A stretch of 64,000 nt of DNA from Aphelocoma coerulescens (lineage: Eukaryota > Chordata > Aves > Passeriformes > Corvidae), in the NCBI RefSeq assembly GCF_041296385.1, contig NW_027183516.1, positions 1-64,000 of the forward strand, written 5' to 3'. Below the pieces are notes generated by a model that made no database searches, had not been told where the DNA came from, and saw nothing but the letters and a program-made list of their open reading frames with translations. This document shows positions 22,181 to 34,205 of the stretch, in pieces. Numbering within the stretch: position 1 is the first letter of the stretch; each line of letters begins with the position of its first letter. The position numbers and the translations under genes are program-made.

Positions 22181-24995
22181 CCTGATCCCGGAGTGTTCCC
22201 TGTCCCGGGACTATTCCCAATCCCGGATTATCCCCGATCCCAGGACTGTTCCCTATCCCAGACTGTTCCCAGTCCCGGGACTATTCCCAATCCTGGACTC
22301 TTCCCTTTCCCAGATTGTTCCTGATCCTGGGACTGTCCCTGATCCCGGGACTGTCCCTGATCCCAGATTGTTCCCGATCCCGACTGTTCCCTATCCCGGG
22401 ACTGTTCCCAATCCCGGATTGTTCCTGATCCCAGATTCTCCCCGATCCCAGATTATCCCCGATCCCGGATTATACCCGATCCCGGATTACCCCCAATCCC
22501 AGGACTCTTCCCGATCCCGGATTATCCCTGATGCCAGGACTATTCCCGATCCCAGACTGTTCCTATCCCTGGACTGTTCCCTATCCCAGATCATCCCCGA
22601 TCCCGGATCGTCCCTGATCCCAGACTGTTCCCAATCCCCGGACTGTTCCCTATCCCAGATTATCCCTGATCCCAGACCCTTCCCTATCCCGGACTCTTCC
22701 CTTTCCCAGATTGTTCCTGATCCCGGGACTGTCCCTGATCCCAGATTGTTCCCGATCCCGACTGTTCCCTATCCCGGGCTGTTCCTGTGCCAGGACTGTT
22801 CCCAATCCCGGACTCTTCCCTATTCCAGATTATCCCCGATCCCGGGCTGTTCCCAATCCCAGATTGTTCCCAATCCCAGACTCTTCCCTATCCTGGACTC
22901 TTCCCAATCCTGGGACTATTCCCAATCCCTGGATTATCCCTGATCCCAGATTCTCCCCAGTCCCGGACTGTTCCCGATCCTGGATTATCCCCGATCCCAG
23001 ACTGTTCCTGATCCCGGGACTCTTCCCAATCCCAGATTGTTCCCAATCCCGGATTCTCTCCAATCCCAGATTATCCCCGATCCCGGATCATCCCCAATCC
23101 CAAGACTATTCCCGATCCCAGACTCTTCCTATCCCGGGACTGTTCCCAATCCCGGATCATCCCTGATCCCGGATTCTCCCCGATCCCGGACTGTTTCTAT
23201 CCCAGGACTGTTCCCAATCCTGGATTGTTCCTGATCCCAGATTATCCCTGATCCCGGACGCTTCCCTATCCCAGACTGTTCCCAATCCCGGATTCTCCCC
23301 TGTCCCGGACTGTTCCCGATCCCAGATCATCCCTGATCCTGGATTCTCCCCGATCCCAGACTATTCCTATCCCGGGACTGTTCCTGATCCCAGATTCTCC
23401 CCAATCCCAGATTATCCCTGATCCCGGATTGTTCCCAATCCCAGACTGTTCCCAATCCCGGACCCTTCCCCAATCCCGGACTGTTCCCGATCCCGGATTC
23501 TTCCCGATCCCAGATTATCCCCAATCCCGGATTCTCCCTGATCCCAGACTGTTCCTATCCCGGGACTGTTCCCAATCCCGGATTCTCCCCGATCCCAGAT
23601 TATCCCCAATCCCGGATTCTGCCTGATCCCAGACTGTTCCTATCCCGGGACTGTTCCCAATCCTGGATTATCCCTGATCCCGGATTATCCCCGATCCCAG
23701 ATTCTCCCCAGTCCCGGATTATCCCTGATCCTGGATTGTTCCCAACCCCAGACTGTTCCCAATCCCAGATTATCCCCGATCCCAGATTATTCCTGATCCC
23801 AGATTATCCCCAATCCCAGATTCTCCCCAATCCCGGACTGTTCCCAATCCCGGATCATCCCTGATCCCAGATTATCACCGATCCCGGATTCTCCCTGATC
23901 CCAGACTGTTCCCAATCCCGGATTCTCCCCGATCCCGGATTCTCCCTGATCCCAGACTGCTCCTGGTCCCAGATTATCCCCGATCCCAGATTATCCCCAA
24001 TTCTGGATTCTCCCCAATCCCGGACTGTTCCCAATCCCGGATCATCCCCGATCCCAGATCATCCCCAATCCCGGATTCTCCCTGATCCCAGACTGTTCCT
24101 ATCCCGGGACTGTTCCCAATCCCAGACTGTTCCTGGTCCCAGATTCTCCCCGATCCCAGATTCTCCCCAGTCCCGGATTATCCCTGATCCCGGATTGTTC
24201 CCAACCCCAGACTGTTCCCAATCCCAGACTGTTCCCAATCCCAGACTGTTCCCGATCCCAGATTATCCCCGATCCCAGATTATTCCTGGTCCCAGATTAT
24301 CCCCAATCCCAGATTCTCCCCGATCCCGGACTGTTCCCAATCCCGGATTCTTCCCGATCCCAGACTGTTCCTATCCCGGGACTGTTCCCAATCCTGGATT
24401 ATCCCTGATCCCGGATTATCCCCGATCCCGGATTATCCCCGATCCCAGATTATCCCCAATCCTGGATTCTCCCCAACCCCAGACTGTTCCCAATCCCAGA
24501 TTATCCCCGATCCCAGATTATTCCTGATCCCAGATTATCCCCAATCCCGGATTCTCCCTGATCCCAGACTGTTCCCAATCCCGGATTATTCCCGATCCCA
24601 GATTCTCCCCGATCCTGGATTCTCCCCAATCCCAGACTGTTCCTATCCCCGGACTGTTCCCAATCCCGGATCATCCCCGATCCCAGATTATCACTGATCC
24701 CGGATTCTCCCTGATCCTGGATTTTCCCCGATCCCGGACTGTTCCCGATCCCAGATTCTCCCCGATCCCGGATTCTCCCTGATCCCGGATTCTCCCTGAT
24801 CCCAGACTGTTCCCAATCCCGGATTCTCCCTGATCCTGGATTCTCCCCGATCCCGGACTGTTCCCGATCCCAGATTCTCCCCGATCCCGGATTCTCCCTG
24901 ATCCCGGATCATCCCTGATCCCAGACTGTTCCCGATCCCGGATTCTCCCCAATCCCGGATTCTCCCCGATCCCGGGTTGTTCCCAGCCCCGGGAT
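22181..24995. repeat. Minisatellite, unit about 16-18 bp (GATCCCAGATTATCCCC / AATCCCGGACTGTTCCC)
   Basis: About 165 units of CC[GA]ATCCC[GA]GA followed by TTATCCC, CTGTTCC or TTCTCCC. The unit looks like a divergent, inverted relative of the 34-36 bp array upstream. Higher-order blocks are visible; for example the sequence around 23741 closely matches that around 24205. No gene. Confidence 0.88.
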
Positions 24996-25069
24996 CTCCC
25001 GGGAAGTTCCCCCCCCGCCCCTCCCCCCCCCCCCATGCCCGGGATGGGAGCGGCTCCGAGTCCTTGTTC
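24996..25069. other. Short single-copy junction
   Basis: A GC-rich, C-run-containing segment separating a GC-rich array from an AT-rich one. Nothing functional recognised. Confidence 0.4.
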
Positions 25070-26015
25070 AGTGCTAATTAACAGCTCATTAACGGCTCAT
25101 TAATGGCTCATTAACGGCTCATTAACGGCTCATTAACGGCTCATTAACGGCTCATTAACAGTTCATTAACGGCTCATTAACGGCTCATTAATGGCTCATT
25201 AATAACTGATAGCAACCGATTAACAGCTCATTAATAGCCGCTAACGAAGTGATAGCAATTAATAATGGCTCAGTATCCAATTAGTAATGAATTAATGTCC
25301 GATCAATAAATATTAAGAGCTCATTAAGAACTATTTGATATCCAAATAATAACTAATTAATAGCCAATTAATAACTCAATAATGATTTATTGATGCCTAT
25401 CTGCTATCCAATTAATAACTAATTGATCACCAATTAACAGCTAGTTGTTAACAAATTGATAGCTAATTAATACCAACCAATGACTAATTAATAACCAATC
25501 AATAACTAAGTAATAACCAATCAATAACTAAGTAATAACCAATCAATAACTGATTAATATCCAACGAATTTATAACCAATTAACAGCAAATGAATAACGC
25601 ATTAGTAGCTAATTAATAGCGAATAATTGCTAATTAGTATCCAATTACTAACTAACGACTAATTAGCATCCAATAGCAAATGGATAATGAATTAATAACC
25701 GATTAATATCAAAATAACTGATTAATAACAATTAATGACAAAAAGATAACTAATTAATAACAATCAATGACAAAAAGATAACTGATTAATAACCAACTAA
25801 TAACTAACAGCCAATTAATAACTAATTAATAACCAATTCATGTCAAATTAATGACCAATGAACAGCCAATCAATAACGAATTAATATCCAATTAAGAGCC
25901 AGTTAAGAACCAATTAATAACCAATTAATAACTGATTGACAGCCAATTAATGAGTCATTAATGCCTAATTAAAAGCCAATTAACGGCCCATTAATACCCC
26001 ATTCATCACTAATTA
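25070..26015. repeat. AT-rich degenerate minisatellite, unit about 12-13 bp (GCTCATTAACG / CCAATTAATAA)
   Basis: The array starts with near-perfect CTCATTAACGG units (25085-25200) and degrades into AATTAATAACCAATTAATAACT-like units. This is the only clearly AT-rich block of the window, and it has sharp edges against GC-rich arrays. TTAAT palindromes are dense. It lies in IKZF4 intron 1. No gene. Confidence 0.85.
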
Positions 26016-28740
26016 GGGCCCCACTCCGGGAATTCCCCTGGGAGCCCCAAACCCTCGGGAATTTCCCTGGAATTCCCGGAATTCCGGGAACTCCCTTTGG
26101 ATCCGACCTTTCCCTGGATTCTTCCGGAATTCCGGGAAATCCCTTTGGATCCGACCTTTTCCTGGATTCTCCTGGAATTCCGGGCTCCCTTTGGATTCTC
26201 CCGGAATTCCGGGAACTCCCTTTGGTTCCAACCTTTCCCTTTGGATCTCCCGGAATTCCGGTTCCCTTTGGATCCGACCTTTTCCCTCTGGATTCTCCTG
26301 GAATTCCGGGCTCTCTTTGGATTCTCCCGGAATTCCGGGAACTCCCTTTGGATCCGACCTTTCCCCTTTGGATTCTCCCGGAATTCCGGCTCCTTTTGGA
26401 TTCTCCCGGAATTCTGGGCTCTCTTTGCTTCTTCGGAATTCCGGGAACTCCCTTTGGATCCAACCTTCTCCCTTCAGCTTTCCTGGAATTCCGGCTTTCC
26501 TGGGAATTCCGGGAACTCCCTTTGGATCCAACCTTTTCCCTTTGGATCTCCCGGAATTCCGGTTCCCTTCGGCTTTCCTGGAATTCTGGGCTCCCTTTGG
26601 ATCCAACCTTTCCCTGGATTCTCCCGGAATTCCGGCTCCTTTTGGATTCTCCCGGAATTCTGGGCTCCCTTTGGATTCTCCCGGAATTCCGGCTCCTTTT
26701 GGATTCTCCCGGAATTCTGGGCTCTCTTTGCTTCTTTGGGATTCCGGGAACTCCCTTTGGATCCGACCTTTCCCTTTGGATCTCCCGGAATTCCGGTTCC
26801 CTTCGGCTTTCCTGGAATTCCGACTCCTTTTGGATTCTCCCAGAATTCCGGGAACTCCCTTTGGATCCAACCTTTTTCCTCTGGATTCTCCTGGAATTCT
26901 GGGCTCTCTTTGCTTCTCCGGAATTCCGGGATCTCCTTTTGGATCTGACCTTTCCCTTTGGATCTCCTGGAATTCCGGCTCCCTTCGGCTTTCCTGGAAT
27001 TCCGACTCCTTTTGGATTCTCTCGGAATTCCGGCTCCCTTTGGATCCAACCTTTTCCCCCTGGATTCTCCTGGAATTCTGGGCTCCCTTTGGATTCTCCT
27101 GGAATTCCGGGAACTCCCTTTGGATCCAACCTTTCCCTGGATTCTCCCGGAATTCCGGGAACTCCCTTTGGATCCGACCTTTCCCTTTAAATTTTCCCGG
27201 AATTCCGGCTCCCTTTGGATCCAACCTTCTCCCTTCAGCTTTCCTGGAATTCCGGCTTTCCTGGGAATTCCGGGAACTCCCTTTGGATCCGACCTTTTCC
27301 CTTTGGATTCTCCCGGAATTCTGGGCTCTCTTTGGATTCTCCCGGAATTCTGGCTCCCTTTGGATCCAACTTTTTCCCTTCACTTCTCCCGGAATTCCGG
27401 GAACTCCTTTTGGATCCGACCTTTTCCCTCTGGATTCTCCTGGAATTCCGGGCTCTCTTTGGATTCTCCTGGAATTCCGGGAACTCCCTTTGGATCCGAC
27501 CTTTCCCTTTAAATTTTCCCGGAATTCCGGCTCCCTTTGGATCCGACCTTTCCCTTTAAATTTTCCCGGAATTCCGGCTCCCTTTGGATCCAGCCTTCTC
27601 CCTTCAGCTTTCCTGGAATTCCGGCTTTCCTGGGAATTCCGGGAACTCCCTTTGGATCCGACCTTTCCCTTTGGATTCTCCCGGAATTCCGGGAACTCCC
27701 TTTGGATCCGACCTTTTCCTGGATTCTTCCGGAATTCCGGTTCCCTTCGGCTTTCCTGGAATTCTGGGCTCTCTTTGGATTCTCCTGGAATTCTGGCTCC
27801 CTTTGGATCCAACTTTTTCCCTTCACTTCTCCCGGAATTCCGGGAACTCCCTTTGGATCCGACCTTTCCCCTTTGGATTCTCCCGGAATTCCGGCTCCTT
27901 TTGGATTCTCCCGGAATTCTGGGCTCTCTTTGCTTCTCCCGGAATTCCGGGAACTCCCTTTGGATCCAACCTTTTCCCTTTGGATTCTCCTGGAATTCCG
28001 GGAACTCCCTTTGGATCCGACTTTTTCCCTTCACTTCTCCCGGAATTCCGGCTCCCTTTGGATTCTCCCGGAATTCTGGCTCCCTTTGGATCCAACCTTT
28101 CCCTGGATTCTCCTGGAATTCCGGGAACTCCTTTTGGATCCGACCTTTTCCCTCTGGATTCTCATGGAATTCCGGCTCCCTTTGGATTCTCCTGGAATTC
28201 CGGGAACTCCCTTTGGATCCGACTTTTTCCCCTTTGGATCTCCCGGAATTCCGGCTCCCTTTGGATCCGACCTTTTCCCTCTGGATTCTCCCGGAATTCC
28301 GGGCTCTCTTTGGATTCTCCTGGAATTCCGGGAACTCCCTTTGGATCCGACCTTTCCCTTTGGATCTCCCGGAATTCCGGCTCCCTTTGGATCCAACCTT
28401 CTCCCTTCAGCTTTCCTGGAATTCCGGCTTTCCTGGGAATTCCGGGAACTCCCTTTGGATCCGACTTTTTCCCTTCACTTCTCCCGGAATTCCGGCTCCC
28501 TTTGGATTCCTCCTGGAATTCTGGGAACTCCCTTTGGATCCGACCTTTCCCTTTGGATTCTCCCGGAATTCCGGGATCTCCCTTTGGATCCGACCTTTCC
28601 CCTTTGGATTCTCCCGGAATTCCGGGAGCTCCCTTTGGATCCGACCTTTTCCCTTTGGATTCTCCCGGAATTCCGGGAGCTCCCTTTGGATCCGACCTTT
28701 CCCCGGCGCCGGCGTCTCCCGAAATCCCGGAGTTTTCCAG
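26016..28740. repeat. Minisatellite, unit about 30 bp and multiples (CCGGAATTCCGGGAACTCCC)
   Basis: Building blocks are TCTCCCGGAATTCCGG, GAACTCCCTTTGGATCCGAC, CTTTCCCTTTGGAT and CTTTCCTGGAATTCCGG. They are combined into higher-order units of about 100-400 bp, with several blocks repeated verbatim (for example around 26463, 27226 and 28393). Almost every unit holds the palindrome CCGGAATTCCGG. Long open frames on both strands across this block are repeat artefacts. Intron 1, immediately upstream of the start-codon exon. Confidence 0.9.
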
Positions 28741-28808
28741 GGCTGAAAGCTCTGGAATTCCGGGCTCCTGACGGAGTTTTCCTCCCTTTTCCAGGGAATT
28801 TCGCCGCC

Positions 28809-28848
28809 ATGGACATCGAGGACTGCAACGCCCGCTCCTACATCACCG
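28809..28848 (+). CDS. IKZF4: IKZF4 coding exon 1 (start codon, 13 codons plus one base)
   Basis: The exon runs from 28795, after a pyrimidine-rich acceptor ending TTTTCCAG, to 28848, before the donor GTAAGG. The start ATG at 28809 sits in a perfect Kozak context (GCCGCCATGG). It encodes MDIEDCNARSYIT and ends in phase 1. This resembles the short acidic first coding exon of Ikaros-family genes (IKZF2 begins METEAIDGYIT from memory, and mouse Ikzf4 a MDIEDCN-type start). The phase fits the exon at 41273 exactly, completing a Gly codon. Identity rests mainly on this splice continuity with the unmistakable downstream zinc-finger exons. Confidence 0.85.
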
Positions 28849-28867
28849 GTAAGGCTCCGGCACGCGT

Positions 28868-30745
28868 TTGTCATGGATTTTTCCCAGATTTTCCCTGGAT
28901 TTCTCCCAGATTTTTCCCAGATTTATTTCCGGATTTTCCCCCTGATTTTTCTCAGATTTTCCCAGACTTTTCCCAGCTTTTCCTGGATTTTTCCCAGATT
29001 TTTCCCAGATTTTTCCCGGATTTTTCCTGGATTTATCCCGGATTTTTCCCAGATTTTCCCCAAATTTTCCCCAGATTTTTCCTGGATTTTTCCCAGATTT
29101 ATTTCCGGATTTTTCCCCTGATTTTTGCCAGATTTTCCCCTGATTTTTCCCAGCTTTTCCCCAGATTTTTCCCAGATTTTCCTGGATTTTCCCCGGATTT
29201 TCACCGGATTTTCCCGGATTTTTTCCCCGATTTTTCCCAGATTTTCCCCGATTTTTCCTGGACTTTTCCCCGATTTTTCCCAGATTTATTTCCGGATTTT
29301 CCCCCATATTTTCCCCAAATTTTCCCCAAATTTTTCCCAAATTTTCCCCAGATTTCTCCCAGATTTTCCCAGATTTTCCCCCAATTTTTCCCAGATTTTT
29401 CCCGGATTTTTCCCCTGATTTTTGCCAGATTTTCCCCAATTTTTCCCTGATTTTTCTCAGATTTTCCTGGATTTTTCCTGGATTTTTCCTGGATTTTTCC
29501 TGGATTTTTCCTGGATTTTTCCCAGATTTTCCCCGGATTTTCCCTGGATTTTCCCGGATTTTGTCCCCAATTTTTCCCCAGATTTTTCCCAGATTTTTCT
29601 GATTTTTCCTGGACTTTTCCCCAATTTTCCTAGATTTATTTCCAGATTTTTCCCATATTTTCCCCTGACTTTTCCCCAATTTTTCCCAGATTTTCCCCAG
29701 TTTTCCCCAGATTTTCCCCAGATTTTCCCCAGATTTTTCTCAGATTTTCCCAGATTTTCCCCAGCTTTTCCTGGATTTTTCCCGGATTTTCCCCAGATTT
29801 TCCCCGCATTTTCCCCGCATTTTTCCTGGATTTTCCCCGAATTTTCCCCAAATTTCTCCCAGATTTTTCCCTGATTTTTCCCAGATTTTCCCAATTTTTC
29901 CCAGATTTTCCCCGATTTTTCCTGGACTTTTCCCCAATTTTTCCCAGATTTATTTCCCGGATTTTTCCCAGCTTTTCCCCAGATTTTCCTGGATTTTCCC
30001 CAGATTTTCCCGGATTTTCCCAGATTTTTCCTGGATTTTCCCTGGATTTTCCCTGGATTTTCCCCAGATTTTCCCAGCTTTTCCCAGACTTTTCCCAGCT
30101 TTTCCACAGATTTCTCCCAGATTTTCCCGGAGTTTTCCCAGGTTTTTTTCTGGATTTCCCCCAGCTTTTTCCCAGCTTTTCCCCAGATTTTCCCGGATTT
30201 TTCCCGGATTTTTCTGATTTTTCCTCGACTTTTCCCCAATTTTTCCCAGATTTATTTCCGGATTTTTCCCCTGATTTTTCCCAGATTTTCCCCAATTTTT
30301 CCTGGATTTTTCTCACATTTTCCCCAGATCTTTCCCAGATTTTCCCCAATTTTTCCCCGATTTTCCTGAGTTTCCCCCGGATTTTTCCTGGATTTTTCCA
30401 GGATTGTTCCCAGATTTTTCCCCGATTTTTTCCTGAATTTTTCCCAGATTTTCCCCAAATTTTTCCCAGATTTTCCCCTGATTTTTCCCAGACTTTTCCC
30501 AGCTTTTCCCCAGATTTTCCTGAATTTTTCCCCGATTTTTCCCAGATTTTCCCAGACTTCTCCCAGCTTTTTTCCCAGATTTTCTGCAGTTTTTTCCCTG
30601 ATTTTTCCCCGATATTTCCCCAATTTTTCCCCGATTTTCCCCGGATTTCTCCCTGATTTTTCCCCAGTTTTCCCGGATTTTTCCCGGATTTTTCCCAGCT
30701 TTTTCCCAGCTTTTTCCCTGATTTCCCCCCAGATTTTCCCGGATT
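28868..30745. repeat. Pyrimidine-rich minisatellite, unit about 12-14 bp (TTTTTCCCAGATTTTCCCC)
   Basis: About 140 units of TTTTCCCAGATTTTCCC with CCGGATTT, CCTGGATTT, CCAGCTTT and CCCAATTT variants, in IKZF4 intron 2. A recurring marker block, TTTCCCAGATTTATTTCCGG, appears near 28913, 29093, 29277, 29628, 29943 and 30245, defining higher-order units of about 180-350 bp. As in the 12.6-14 kb array, each unit mimics a polypyrimidine tract plus CAG acceptor. Confidence 0.9.
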
Positions 30746-31585
30746 TTTGGGGCTGGATTTGAGGAGGAACATTGGGAACGTCGCTGTTTAAGCACCCGGG
30801 GAGGGCTGAATTCCATGAAATTCCCAAGATTGGAGCTGTTGTTCCCTGCCGATATTCCCAACGTTTTTTTGGGAATCTGGGAGGAAAACCCATTCCCTGT
30901 GTTGAGTTTGGGGCTGGATCCATCCCGATCTCCGGGATCCCCTGCCTGAATCCAGGTGCAATTCCAGGGATTTTTCCATGGAATATCCAGGATCCATCAC
31001 CGGGACCCCAACCCGGCTCCAGAAGGAATTCCAGGGCTGGATTTAAAGGATCCCGACCCCAAAATCATCGATTCGGTTGGGATTTACCCCGATTCCCAAG
31101 GAATCTGAGTGGGGAAATTCCGGACTTTTTCCAGCTTTTCCCACAGATTCAGGGCTGGAAAATCCCACGGGAATTTTACCAGGGGCTGGAATTCGCGTGG
31201 GAGCCGGGAATGGAGGAGGGGGGAGGGGTGGGGACGGGCCATTCCCGCTTGGATTGGGGCTGGAATTTCCAGGAGCTCGAGGCTGGAGCCGCTCCCGGAG
31301 GGGAGGGAATGGTTCAAATTCCAGCTTGGCAGCGGCGAGGGAATGAGATCCAGGAAAATTCCAGGAGGGAGAAGCTGTTCCAGGGGGCTTGGAATGTTCC
31401 CAGGAAAGCCGGAGCTGGAATTGCCCCGCAGGGATCGGGGAGGGGGAGGGGGAGAGGGGAGGGGGAGGTGGGAAGGGAATTTGCCGGGTTTGGAATCTTC
31501 CCGTGGATGCTCATCCCCAAAAAAAAAAAAAAATAAATGGGTTTGGATCCAGGCTGCCGGCGTTCCTGCCGGGAAGCTGAGCCTT
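30746..31585. other. Low-repeat intron 2 segment
   Basis: Mostly single-copy sequence with short GGGATC/GGAATTCC motifs, purine-rich GGGGAGGGGG runs (31435-31475) and an A-run at 31518-31534. No open frame with both splice signals stands out. Possible enhancer space, but nothing specific can be named. Confidence 0.45.
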
Positions 31586-32775
31586 TGGAGCCGTCCCGGA
31601 TCTGTCCTGGATCCATCCTGAGCCCCTGGATCCATCCCGGATCTGTCCTGGATCCTTCCTGGATCTGTCCCGGATCCTTCCTGAGCCCCTGGAGCCATCC
31701 CGGATCTGTCCCGGATCCATCCTGAGCCCCTGGATCCATCCCGGATCTGTCCTGGATCCTTCCTGAGCCCCTGGAGCCATCCCGGATCTGTCCCGGATCC
31801 ATCCTGGATCTGTCCCGGATCCTTCCTGGATCTGTCCCAGATCCCTCCTGAGCCCCTGGAGCCATCCCGGGTCCATCCCGGATCCATCCCGGATCCATCC
31901 CGGATCCATCCCAGATCCCTCCTGAGCCTCTGGATCCATCCCGGATCTGTCCCGGATCCCCCCTGAGCCCCTGGAGCCATCCCGGATCTGTCCCGGATCC
32001 ATCCTGGATCTGTCCCGGATCCTTCCTGAGCCCCTGGAGCCATCCCGGATCCGTCCCGGATCCATCCCGGATCCCTCCTGAGCCTCTGGATCCATCCCGG
32101 ATCTGTCCCGGATCCCCCCTGAGCCTCTGGATCCATCCCGGATCCATCCCGGATCCCCCCTGAGCCCCTGGATCCATCCCGGATCTGTCCCGGATCCATC
32201 CTGGATCTGTCCCGGATCCCTCCCGAGCCCCTGGATCCATCCCGGATCCATCCCAGCTCCTTCCCGAGCCTCTGGAGCCATCCCGGATCCCTCCTGAGCC
32301 CCTGGATCCATCCTGGATCTGTCCCAGCTCCTTCCCGAGCCCCTGGATCCATCCCGGATCCATCCCGGATTCCTCCCGAGCCTCTGGATCCATCCCGGAT
32401 TCCTCCCGAGCCTCTGGAACCATCCCGGATCCCTCCCGGATCTGTCCCGGATTCCATCCCGAGCCTCTGGAGCCATCCCGGATCCGTCCCGGATCCCTCC
32501 CGAGCCTCTGGATCCATCCCGGATCCCTCCCGAGCCCCTGGATCCATCCCGGATCCCTCCTGAGCCTCTGGATCCATCCCGGATCCGTCCCGGATCTGTC
32601 CCAGCTCCTTCCCGAGCCCCTGGATCCATCCCGGATCCCTCCCGAGCCTCTGGATCCATCTCGGATCCACCCCGGATCCCTCCTGAGCCTCTGGAGCCCT
32701 CCCGGATCCATCCCGGATCCCTCCCGGATCCCTCCCGAGCCTCTGGATCCATCCCGGCTCCCTCCTGTCCCATCC
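31586..32775. repeat. Minisatellite, unit about 18 bp (ATCCCGGATCTGTCCCGG)
   Basis: About 65 units of CATCCCGGATCC or TGTCCCGGATCC with a recurrent CTGAGCCCCTGGAGCCATCC block, giving higher-order units of 50-110 bp. The + strand reads long open frames in repeat peptide only. Intron 2. Confidence 0.9.
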
Positions 32776-32814
32776 TATTCCATGGCACCCCCAGCTCCAT
32801 CCCCTGGATCTCTG

Positions 32815-33600
32815 CCTGCCCCGGTTCCCATTCCCGGCCCCATTCCCGCTGCAATTCCCACTCCCCGACTTTCGGGAATGCTCCATTCCTCATCCCTATC
32901 CCACAAAAATCTGGGATCTCACCAAATTCTGGGATCCCACAAAAATCTGGGATCCCTCCCTCCCTCTTCCCTTCCCACATTCCCATCCCTTTTCCCTCCT
33001 CCGCTTTCCCATTCCCGCTGCAATTCCCACTCCCTGACTTTTGGGAATGCTCCATTCCTCATCCCTATCCCACAAAAATCGGGGATCCCACCAATCTGGG
33101 ATCCCACCAAAATCTGGGATCCCTCCCTCCTCCTTTCCCACATTCCCATCCCTTTTCCCTCCTCCCCTTTCCCATTCCCGGCCCCATTCCCGCTGCAATT
33201 CCCACTCCCAGACTTTCGGGAATGCTCCATTCCTCATCCCACCAAAATCTGGGATCCCACCAAAATCTGGGATCCCACCAAAATCTGGGATCCCTCCCTC
33301 TTCCCCTTCCCACATTCCCATCCCTTTTCCCTCCTCCTCCTCCTCCCCTTTCCCATTCCCGCTGCAATTCTCACTCCCCGACTTTCGGGAATGCTCCATT
33401 CCTCATCCCTATCCCACAAAAATCTGGGATCTCACCAAATTCTGGGATCTCACCAAATTCTGGGATCTCTCCCTCTTCCCTTCCCACATTCCCATTCCCG
33501 GCCCCATTCCCGCTGCAATTCCCACTCCCAGACTTTCGGGAATGCTCCATTCCTCATCCCTATCCCACAAAAATCTGGGATCCCTCTCTCCCTCCCTCTT
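32815..33600. repeat. Five tandem units of about 150-173 bp (GACTTTCGGGAATGCTCC)
   Basis: Each unit contains CCGCTGCAATTCCCACTCC, a CTTTCGGGAATGCTCCATTC block, CTCATCCCTATCCCACAAAA, and two or three copies of ATCTGGGATCCCACCAAA. Unit markers lie near 32849, 33017, 33190, 33361 and 33508. Intron 2; no gene. Confidence 0.88.
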
Positions 33601-33700
33601 CCCTTCCCACATTCCCATCCCTTTTCCCTCCCTCCCTCCCTCCCTCCCTCCTCCTCCTCCTCCTCCTCCTCCTCCCCTCTCTCCCCCATTCCCGGCGCTC
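33601..33700. repeat. CCCT/CTC microsatellite
   Basis: (CCCT)n at about 33625-33648 runs into (CTC)n at about 33649-33675. This pure pyrimidine tract lies directly upstream of the candidate exon at 33742. Confidence 0.9.
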
Positions 33701-33741
33701 TTCCCGCTGCCTCCTGAGCGCGGCTTTTCCCTGGATTCCAG

Positions 33742-33867
33742 GAATCTGCTCTTCCTGGAAGGTGAGCGGCTGCGTGCGCCCCGCCAGCACCGCCCTGCGC
33801 CCTCCCGGGATCCCGCGCTGCTTCCCGGGAATCGGCATCCAGGGAGCTCCGGGATACCTCCAGCAAG
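33742..33867 (+). other. Candidate cassette exon of IKZF4 (unconfirmed)
   Basis: This is a CpG-rich single-copy segment bounded by an acceptor (TGGATTCCAG ending at 33741) and a donor (CAAG then GTACGG at 33868). Its length is 126 bp, divisible by three. If spliced between the exons at 28848 and 41273 it is open in the required phase 1, adding 42 residues that start GICSSWKVSG and end GAPGYLQQG. An internal GTGAGC donor at 33762 would give a 20 bp, frame-breaking version. I do not recognise the peptide in any IKZF protein I remember. Its non-repetitive character in a sea of repeats is the main reason to list it. Confidence 0.3.
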
Positions 33868-34205
33868 GTACGGGATCCTTGGAATTCCGGGATAATCCCC
33901 CCCCTTCCCCCCCCCGGCAGAACTCAGCGCTGGGGGGTGGAAAAGCGGCCGCCAGCAGGGGATTGAAGGAAGGGAGGGAGGGATGGAATTCCCGGGGCTG
34001 GAAGGAGGGAGGAGGGAAAGCGGGAATGCTCTGGCCACTCCCCGAGGTGGGATCAGAGGGATTTAGGGATTTGGGAGGAGCCGGAGATTCCCGGAGTGGC
34101 TCCAGGAGGGATTTGGGGTTTGTTGGAATTGCCGGGTTGGGGAGAAGAGCGGAGCGCGAGCTGGGATCGGGATGAAGCTTCGGGATATTCCTGAAGGTCG
34201 GTGCT
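33868..34205. other. Single-copy intron 2 segment
   Basis: Mixed purine-rich sequence (GGGAGGGAGGGATGGAATTC, GGAAGGAGGGAGGAGGGAAA) without a supported exon. It lies between the candidate exon and the next array. Confidence 0.4.

Noticed and set aside
26013..28746. Overlapping long frames on both strands (up to 851 codons)
   Set aside because: These derive from the CCGGAATTCCGG minisatellite. No recognisable protein family appears and the frame is interchangeable with the others.
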